NCBI GenBank assembly: GCA_900473685.1
Contig: UCNE01000030.1
Span: forward strand, 1-48,514
Length of the DNA stretch: 48,514 nt
Direction of reading: 5' to 3'
Origin: Hyphomicrobiales bacterium
GTDB taxonomy: Bacteria > Pseudomonadota > Alphaproteobacteria > Rhizobiales > Rhizobiaceae
Shown here: one piece after another, positions 41,391 through 48,514 of the stretch
How positions within the stretch are numbered: the first letter of the stretch is position 1
Layout: each line of letters begins with the position of its first letter
Position numbers and translations under genes: made by a program
The notes under the pieces: model-generated
Told to the model about the DNA's origin: nothing
Databases searched by the model: none
The model's input: only the letters and a program-made list of their open reading frames with translations

Positions 41391-43034
41391 ATGGAATCGA
41401 TTGTTATCAGCCTCAATCTCTTCGGCGCCGTTGCACTGCTGCTGTTTGGGCTCGGCCAGATCAAGGAGGGCATGACGCGTGCCTTTGGCGCCAAGCTACG
41501 CATCAGGTTGGCCGCCGGCACGCGTGGCGGGCTCCGTTCCTTCATCGCCGGCTTCGTTGCAACGGTCGCCCTGCAGAGTTCCACGGCAACGGCCCTGATG
41601 GTGGCTTCCTTCGTCGAGAAGGATCTGATCGTTCCGGCCATGGCGCAAGTCGTATTGCTTGGCGCCAATGTCGGCACCGCAACAACGGCGTGGATCGTTG
41701 CCCTTGGCCTCGGCTGGCTTTCGCCGATGCTGATCCTTGCCGGTGTCATTCTTTCGCGCACCAAGTCAGCACCGCGACAGGGGGCGGGCGCCGCTCTCGT
41801 CGGCGTCGGCCTGATGCTGCTTTCGCTGCACCTGCTTTCCGCTGCGACCGATCCCATACGGCAATCCCCGGCACTCAGCCTGTTCATCACCATGCTCGGC
41901 AATGCCTGGCCAGTCGCGCTGATATTCTCGGCTGTTCTCGCAGTCCTGGCATCCTCAAGCCTTGCCATCGTCGTTCTCATCCTGTCGCTCGCGGCAAACG
42001 GCAGCATCGATACCAGCCTGGTCATCGTGCTGGTTCTCGGTGCCAATCTTGGAGGCGCTATCCCGCCCGTGCTGGCAACGTTGAAGGCGCCGGTTTCTGC
42101 CCGCCGTGTCACTCTTGGCAACCTCATCGTACGGGCGATCGGCTGTGTTGCAGCCCTTCCACTCGCCGGTTACGGGGCCGGACTGCTGGAGATATCGCCT
42201 TTCTCGCACACCAATTTCGCTGTTGATGCGCATCTGCTTTTCAATATCGCCGTTGCCATCATTGCCTGGCCACTATCGCCACTGCTTTTGCGCGCAACCA
42301 CGGCACTCCTTCCGGAGAAGAAGGAGGAGGATAGCGATCGTAGCTATCTCGACAGCCATGATCTCAACCGGCCGGTCGCAGCCTTGGCTGGGGCAAGCCG
42401 TGAGGTCATGCTGGTGGGCGATTTGATCGAGCGCATGCTGGTACAAGCCAGTGAGGCCATGCGCCACAACGATCTGTCCAGGCTCGCCAGCATCAGCGCA
42501 CTGGAGGGACGGGTGGACCACATCCAGCATGGGATCAAGGTCTATGTTTCGAAGGTCGGTCAGGACGGGTTAAGCGGCAAGAACCATCGCCGCGCGATGG
42601 ATATCGTCGAATATGCCATCAATCTCGAGCATATAGGCGATATCATCGAGAAGGGTATTCGCCCGGAAATTGCCAAGAAGATCAATCTCGGCCTGCAATT
42701 CTCCGGCGACGGCAAAAACGAGCTTGAGCAGCTTTTCACCGTTACGCTCGACAATATCCGCATGGCGCAAACGGTATTCGCGACCCAGAATGCCGACCTT
42801 GCGCGCCGGTTGGTCGAAGTGAAGGAAGATGTGCGCCGATTGGAAAAGCAATCCGCCGAACGGCACCTGCAGCGCCTTCGCGATGGCCGGGCCGACAGCA
42901 TTCAGACGAGTTCCGTGCATCTCGACATGTTGCGCGATTTGAAGCGGATCAATGCCCATATCGCCTCGGTCGCCCACCCGATCCTTGATCAGAGCGGCCT
43001 TCTGAGCGAAAGCCGGATCAAGCAGGCACTTTAA
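41391..43034 (+). CDS. Na/Pi cotransporter family protein with PhoU-like C-terminus
   Basis: A 547-residue protein of the NptA/YjbB family. Residues 1-310 carry about nine hydrophobic helices with the inverted QSS repeats: FVATVALQSSTATALMVASF (about 60) and AVLASSSLAIVVLILSL (about 190). GANVGTA and GANLGGAIPPV are the matching glycine-rich motifs. Residues about 325-540 are a PhoU-like helical domain (VGDLIERMLVQASEAM, INLEHIGDIIEKGIRPEIAK). The E. coli homologue YjbB exports phosphate. Here it may dispose of Pi released by the three phosphatases encoded before it in the operon. The stop overlaps the convergent LacI gene's stop by three bases. Confidence 0.9.
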   Translation: MESIVISLNLFGAVALLLFGLGQIKEGMTRAFGAKLRIRLAAGTRGGLRSFIAGFVATVALQSSTATALMVASFVEKDLIVPAMAQVVLLGANVGTATTAWIVALGLGWLSPMLILAGVILSRTKSAPRQGAGAALVGVGLMLLSLHLLSAATDPIRQSPALSLFITMLGNAWPVALIFSAVLAVLASSSLAIVVLILSLAANGSIDTSLVIVLVLGANLGGAIPPVLATLKAPVSARRVTLGNLIVRAIGCVAALPLAGYGAGLLEISPFSHTNFAVDAHLLFNIAVAIIAWPLSPLLLRATTALLPEKKEEDSDRSYLDSHDLNRPVAALAGASREVMLVGDLIERMLVQASEAMRHNDLSRLASISALEGRVDHIQHGIKVYVSKVGQDGLSGKNHRRAMDIVEYAINLEHIGDIIEKGIRPEIAKKINLGLQFSGDGKNELEQLFTVTLDNIRMAQTVFATQNADLARRLVEVKEDVRRLEKQSAERHLQRLRDGRADSIQTSSVHLDMLRDLKRINAHIASVAHPILDQSGLLSESRIKQAL

Positions 43035-44017
43035 CGGGCAGTAATGCGCTCGACCAAGGCGACAGGCACGATTTGGAGCCGGGTTTCCGGTTCGTCGCTT
43101 GCCAACGCCGTCAATACCTTCTCGGTCAAGGCGTCGACAGACTGCCCGACCGTCGTCAATTGATAGCTCTTCCAGCCGGCCTGAGGAATGTCGTCAAAGC
43201 CGACGATCGACAGGTCTTCCGGCACGCGACGGCCCATTTCCAGCCGGGCAGCGTCTATAAAGCCCAGTGCAAGTAGATCCGTGACGCAGAATGCGCCATC
43301 AATTGCTTTGTCGCCTAACAGGTCGCACCCCGCCTGATAGCCACTTTCATAGCTTGTCGGGCCGTCGAACCAGGAAACGACTTCGGCACCTTCCATGGCC
43401 ATGCGTTTGCTGAACGCCGTCGCTCGCCGCACCTGTGCCGGTGTCTGGCTTGCGCTGGATATCACCGCAACTTTTCGGCACCGGGCCTCGATCAGCCGCA
43501 TTGCGGCAAGTTCTGCCCCATGGGAATCGTCGCTCAGCACCATATTCGTATCTGTGCGGTCGAGCCTCTGATTGATCAGGATGAGCCTGACACCATTAGC
43601 CATGCACTCGTCGATAATCGACGCTGGCGGCTCGCCGGAAAGGACCACGATCGCCTGCGCCCGGAATTCGAAGAGAAGCTCGATGAGCGGTGCGATATCC
43701 TTGCGGGCGTCTGCTGCATTCAGCAAAAGACATTGCAGCCCGCGTCGCAGGAGGCCGAGGCTCAGGAGATCAAGCTGCTTGGAAATGAAGGGCGAGCTGA
43801 GATTTGTCCCGACAACGCCAATCAAATTCGACCGGTCGTTGTTCAGCCCCTGCGCCAGACGATTGACGCGGTAGCCCAAGTCACGGGCAGCTTTTAGGAC
43901 CTTGCGCCGAACCGACTGCGAGACGCTACCGCCGGGGGTGAACGTGCGCGAAACAGCCGAGCGCGAAACGCCCGCCTTCTTGGCCACCTCTTCGGCCGTT
44001 ACGAAGCCTCTTGCCAT
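43031..44017 (-). CDS. LacI/GalR-family regulator
   Basis: A 328-residue repressor. The N-terminal helix-turn-helix is TAEEVAKKAGVSRSAVSRTF (about 7-27), followed by a hinge region YRVNRLAQGLNN. A periplasmic-binding-like effector domain follows (NLIGVVGTNLSSPFISKQLDLL, GVRLILINQRLD, DLLALGFIDAARLEMGRRVPEDLSIVGFDD). It sits between the phosphoester operon and the second ABC operon, and near-identical LacI-type palindromes lie upstream of both (38079-38109 and 44265-44278). It is therefore the likely joint regulator. The effector may be a sugar or polyol phosphate derivative. Confidence 0.92.
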   Translation of the reverse strand: MARGFVTAEEVAKKAGVSRSAVSRTFTPGGSVSQSVRRKVLKAARDLGYRVNRLAQGLNNDRSNLIGVVGTNLSSPFISKQLDLLSLGLLRRGLQCLLLNAADARKDIAPLIELLFEFRAQAIVVLSGEPPASIIDECMANGVRLILINQRLDRTDTNMVLSDDSHGAELAAMRLIEARCRKVAVISSASQTPAQVRRATAFSKRMAMEGAEVVSWFDGPTSYESGYQAGCDLLGDKAIDGAFCVTDLLALGFIDAARLEMGRRVPEDLSIVGFDDIPQAGWKSYQLTTVGQSVDALTEKVLTALASDEPETRLQIVPVALVERITAR

Positions 44018-44264
44018 TCACGTCCCCGATGCAAATCAAGTGTCTGATCTTACAGGCCACATTGCATCAGTTTTTCCAACCAAAAAATTCATACCGATGC
44101 CCAGCAGAAACGGCGAGCCGAGCGCACTCCGCAGGCTTTGAACAGGTACTTGCCTTCACATGACTTCGATGGAATCTGAACGAAGAGGCACGCGTTCGCA
44201 GAGCGCGCCAAACTTTGTACAGAACGCGCAAAAATAATCATTATAAATCAATTAGATAAATGAA

Positions 44265-44315
44265 TGACCACGTGTGCATTTTTCCGTTGACAAAATGACC
44301 TTACCGATAGATCAT
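44265..44315 (+). promoter_or_regulatory. LacI-type operator and -35 box of the second ABC operon
   Basis: TGACCACGTGTGCA (44265-44278) differs in one base from the operator at 38079. Nine bases later comes TTGACA (44287-44292), with a weak -10 candidate GATCAT at 44310-44315 after 17 bases. The 520 bases between the LacI gene and the permease gene are otherwise AT-rich leader without a large gene. Confidence 0.6.
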
Positions 44316-44370
44316 GCATTCCAAGGCGATCCAAAAAACGGAATATTTATTCCATTTTTCTGAGGAAACG

Positions 44371-44433
44371 ATGCCTCTGGGAGGAGCCGCATCATCGCCG
44401 TCAAGCAGGCCCGGCCTGATGCTGGAGGATTGA
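44371..44433 (+). CDS. Possible short leader ORF
   Basis: An ATG at 44371 preceded by GAGGAAAC opens a 20-codon frame (MPLGGAASSPSSRPGLMLED) ending at 44433, in the leader of the second ABC operon. Nothing else supports translation; it may be chance. Confidence 0.2.
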   Translation: MPLGGAASSPSSRPGLMLED

Positions 44434-44537
44434 AACCATTGCCCGCGCCTAAGCGCATCGCGTCAACCCGTCACGGAAGAACGCGACGTATTTGAAGGTA
44501 TCTGCCGGAGGGCAGGGGCAATGCTGGAGGGAATATA

Positions 44538-46390
44538 ATGGCACTTCTAAGTGAAACAGCGAAGGTGGAGGGTCTGGTTCGAAAGCCGGTCGCCACGCCT
44601 TCGGCATGGCAGGCCTGGCGATACCGCTTAAAGGTTGCGCTGCGCGAACCAACGACACTCGTCGGCGTCCTGACGGCTCTCATCTTTACCTATCTGATCG
44701 TTGTTCCAATCATCTCGATCGTTCTCGACGCAGTGCGCGTGCAATTCGGGCATGAGCGGCGTCTCGGCAAAGATGTTGGCGATCTCACGCTTTACTACAT
44801 CGACCGGGCATTCTTCTCACCGGTTGCGCACGATCTCTTCTGGCGGCCGCTGTTCAACACCCTCACCGTAGCGCTCGGGGCCATCTCGCTGTCCCTTGTT
44901 ATCGGCACCGTGCTTGCCTGGCTGATCAGCCGTACGGACATGTTCGGCCGACGCTGGTTCGCAACGGCCCTGATCGTGCCCTACATGCTGCCCGCCTGGA
45001 CGTTTGCGCTGGCCTGGACGACGCTGTTCAAGAACCGCACGATCGGCGGCCAGCCCGGCTGGTTCGAGGCCATGGGTTTTACGCCGCCGGACTGGGTCGC
45101 CTATGGCCGCTTTCCGATCACCATCATTCTGGCGCTGCATTACACGCCTTTCGTCATCCTACTGTTCGGCTCGGCGCTCCGCCGCTTCGATTCACAGCTG
45201 GAGGACTCCGCTCGAATCCTCGGCGCTCACCGCTACCAGGTTGCCATCCAGATCATCATGCCGCTGATGCGTCCGGCGCTTTTGTCTTCGATGGTGCTGA
45301 TTTTTGCAAAGTGCCTCGGCGAATTCGGCGTTCCCTATGTGCTCGGCCTTCCGGTCAAGTTCGAAGTCCTCTCAACCTCGCTGTTCCGCAGCATTGCATC
45401 CCGCCAGACCGGCGTTGCCGGGGTCGTGGCCGCATCGATCATGCTGATCGGCATCATCACCCTGATGATCGACGCACGGCTGGTGCGCGAAGCCCGCCGC
45501 TTCGTCACCATTGGTTCAAAGGGATCGATGAATAGGCAGAGCCGCCTCGGCAAGATGCGTCTTCCGGCGACCGGCTTTGCAGCAACGGTCTTCATTCTCT
45601 CCGTCGGCCTGCCGCTTCTGACGCTTGCCCTGTCGACCGTGATGAAGATGCCGGCGAAATTCACGCTCGACAATTTCACGCTCGACTACTGGATCGGCAC
45701 CGATCTTCATACCGTGGCGCTGCAGACAGGGATCCTGCTCAGCCCCGAGCTATGGGCTGCAGCCAAGAACACGATGATGATCGTTGGGCTCGCGTCCCTT
45801 GTGTCCGGCGTCCTCGGCCTGCTTGTCGGCTATGTCGTCATCCGCACACCAGTTCGCGCCCTGTCGGTCTATCTGCGCCAGGTCACATTCCTGCCCTATC
45901 TGGTTCCCGGGATTGCCTTTGCAGCGGCCTACCTTTCGCTGTTTGCGGTTCCCCGCGGCCCGATGCCGGCTCTCTATGGCACCGTGACCATCCTTATTCT
46001 GGCTCTCATCGCCGACCAGATGCCTTACGCTTCACGCGCCGGCATCTCCGCTATGACCCAGCTCGGCAAGGATCCGGAAGAAGCAGCCCAGATCGCTGGT
46101 GCCGGCTGGTTCCGCCGCATGATCTCCATCGTCATTCCGATCCAGAAGGGATCGCTGGTGACAGGCGTGCTCCTGCCGTTCATCTCGGGCATCAAGGGGC
46201 TCAGCCTCTTCGTGATCCTGGCTGTGCCGAGTACGGACGTGCTGACCACCTATTCGCTGCGGCTGGTCGATTATCACTATACGCAAGCCGCAAATGCCGT
46301 GGTGCTGATCATCGCCGCCATCGCCTATTTCGGTACGCTTTTGGCCCAGAAGCTGACCCGTACAAATCTTGCAGAAGGACTTGGAAGCTG

Positions 46391-46391
<1 letters not shown>
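44538..46391 (+). CDS. ABC transporter permease, fused two-domain (paralogue of 2498-4342)
   Basis: An inner-membrane channel of 617 residues with two fused permease domains and about twelve helices. EAA loops are LEDSARILGAHRYQVAIQII in the first half and EEAAQIAGAGWFRRMISIVI in the second. GGAGGG lies five bases upstream of the ATG. Collinear similarity to the permease of the first system is obvious (PYMLPAWTFALAW, WIGTDLHT, FISGIKGLSLF). The stop overlaps the ATPase start as TGATG, the same coupling as in the first system. The upstream LacI-type operator and phosphatase genes suggest an organophosphate substrate. Confidence 0.93.
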
Positions 46392-47524
<1,133 letters not shown>

Positions 47525-47567
47525 GATCACCAGGAAACGGACATATGCTTGCTGAAGGAGGAGCAGT

Positions 47568-48514
47568 ATGAAGCGTAAAATGACAGGCGGCAGGAACACC
47601 CTGCTATGTGCAACGGCCATCTTAACCTTGCTTGGCGGTGCGGCGAAGGCGGAGGAGCCTTTCGACCTCAATGCGCTGATCGAGGCAGCCAAGCAGGAAA
47701 AGCCGATCACGGTTTATGACAGTACCGGCAAGATCGTCGAAATGGCTGAGAATTTCGCCAAGAAATACGGCGTCGGGGCCGAAGGCTCGAAGGTCAAGGC
47801 AACGGCCCAGCTTGAGATGATCATTCGCGAAGCGCGCGCCAACAACATCCAGGGCGACGTGTCGATCATCAGCGATGCACCGGCCGCCATGGCCCAGCTC
47901 ATCCCGCAGGGGTTTGCCGAAAGCTGGCTGCCGCCGGATCTCGCGAAGGCCATTCCCGCCGAGTACCAGGACCCGCTGACGGTCGTCACCAGCGCCAATG
48001 TCTGGGCCTACAACACCGAACTCTTCGATAAATGCCCCGTTGCCAATATCTGGGAGCTGACGGAGCCGAAGTGGAAGGGCAAGGTCGCCATGCAGGATCC
48101 GCTCGGCAAAGCGTCCTATGTCGACTGGTTCAACCAGATGGCCAAGCATGGCGACGACAAGGTCGCCGGCGCCTACAAGGAGTTTTATGGCAAGGACATC
48201 CCGACCGGAGAGACGAGCGCCACCGCGGCCTGGATCAAGGCGCTCGCCGCCAACGCGCCGCTGCTTACAGATGCCGATGCCGCGGCAGCCGAAGCCGTCG
48301 GTGTTCCCGGTCAGAAAGAGCCTTTCATGGGCCTGATCAGTTCGGCGAAATTCCGCGACAATGCCGACAAGGGCATGAAGCTCGGTCTCTGCAAGGACCT
48401 GAAGCCATGGCTTGGCTGGCTCTATCCCGGCGTTGGCCTGATCACCAAGGGCACCAACAGCCCGAACGCGGCAAAGCTGTTCATCCACTACGTGATGACC
48501 GAAGAGGGCATCGC
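47568..48514 (+). CDS. ABC transporter periplasmic binding protein, partial (paralogue of 219-1361)
   Basis: The first 315 residues of a periplasmic receptor whose gene runs off the window. It starts at an ATG behind GGAGGAG with a signal peptide (MKRKMTGGRNTLLCATAILTL start, cleavage near AAKA-EE). The mature part reads FDLNALIEAAKQEKPITVYDSTGKIVEMAENFAKKYG, YNTELFDKCPVANIWEL and KGTNSPNAAKLFIHYVMTEEGI, collinear with the receptor of the first system. Order permease-ATPase-receptor is the same in both systems. The missing end is expected to be about 30-40 residues, judging by the paralogue. Confidence 0.92.
   Translation, partial: MKRKMTGGRNTLLCATAILTLLGGAAKAEEPFDLNALIEAAKQEKPITVYDSTGKIVEMAENFAKKYGVGAEGSKVKATAQLEMIIREARANNIQGDVSIISDAPAAMAQLIPQGFAESWLPPDLAKAIPAEYQDPLTVVTSANVWAYNTELFDKCPVANIWELTEPKWKGKVAMQDPLGKASYVDWFNQMAKHGDDKVAGAYKEFYGKDIPTGETSATAAWIKALAANAPLLTDADAAAAEAVGVPGQKEPFMGLISSAKFRDNADKGMKLGLCKDLKPWLGWLYPGVGLITKGTNSPNAAKLFIHYVMTEEGI

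Overview
The window is GC-rich, densely packed alphaproteobacterial DNA. Its gene content points to the Rhizobiales (Rhizobium/Agrobacterium/Ensifer-like): many ABC importers, rhizobial-type adenylate cyclase with TolB-like and TPR regions, a RIME-like intergenic palindrome, and IS6/IS630 relics. Importer density, catabolic genes and insertion-sequence scars suggest an accessory chromosome region or large replicon; this is inference. No rRNA, tRNA or CRISPR array was seen.

Layout. (1) 0.2-8.5 kb: a leftward operon encodes a PhnD-like binding protein, a fused two-domain permease, an ATPase and a Fe3+-type binding protein. Divergent from it is a response regulator / sensor kinase / periplasmic protein trio resembling PgtABC or TctDE. 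(2) 8.5-12.6 kb: an IS6 scar, a MocR regulator whose last codons lie in that scar, a BenE-type transporter and an IS630 relic. (3) 12.7-20.9 kb: a tightly coupled leftward eight-gene operon encodes a Rieske protein, a cluster-less Rieske-oxygenase catalytic subunit, a GST, an 8-oxoguanine-deaminase-like amidohydrolase and a BMP-type ABC importer. The first three resemble the NdmCDE N7-demethylase complex of caffeine-degrading Pseudomonas. (4) 21.0-28.7 kb: a degenerate acylphosphatase-like protein, a GntR regulator, a polyamine-type ABC importer with a hydantoin/allantoin-racemase-like enzyme, then a MarR regulator and a SnoaL-like protein. A second IS6 scar follows at 28.8-29.2 kb.

(5) 29.3-36.3 kb is the most unusual part. 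It holds a class III nucleotide cyclase with TPRs, a 1423-residue protein joining an N-terminal cytochrome P450 to a C-terminal DyP-type peroxidase through a membrane hairpin, and a Crp-family regulator. Perfect TGTGA-N6-TCACA sites lie just upstream of the fusion gene and just upstream of the Crp gene, suggesting a self-contained cyclic-nucleotide circuit. (6) 36.3-37.9 kb: a frameshifted unknown gene, a DUF1330 protein and a divergent MarR regulator. (7) 38.1-48.5 kb: a phosphoester module (inositol-monophosphatase family, tyrosine/dual-specificity phosphatase, metallophosphoesterase, Na/Pi cotransporter), a LacI regulator, and a second ABC system paralogous to the first. Closely matching 14-bp palindromes lie upstream of the phosphatase operon and this second transporter, suggesting one LacI regulon for uptake and cleavage of an organophosphate.

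Both ABC systems at the window ends would be called 'iron(III)' by family, but their neighbours (PhnD-like protein, Pgt-like sensors, phosphatases, Pi transporter) point to organophosphorus substrates.
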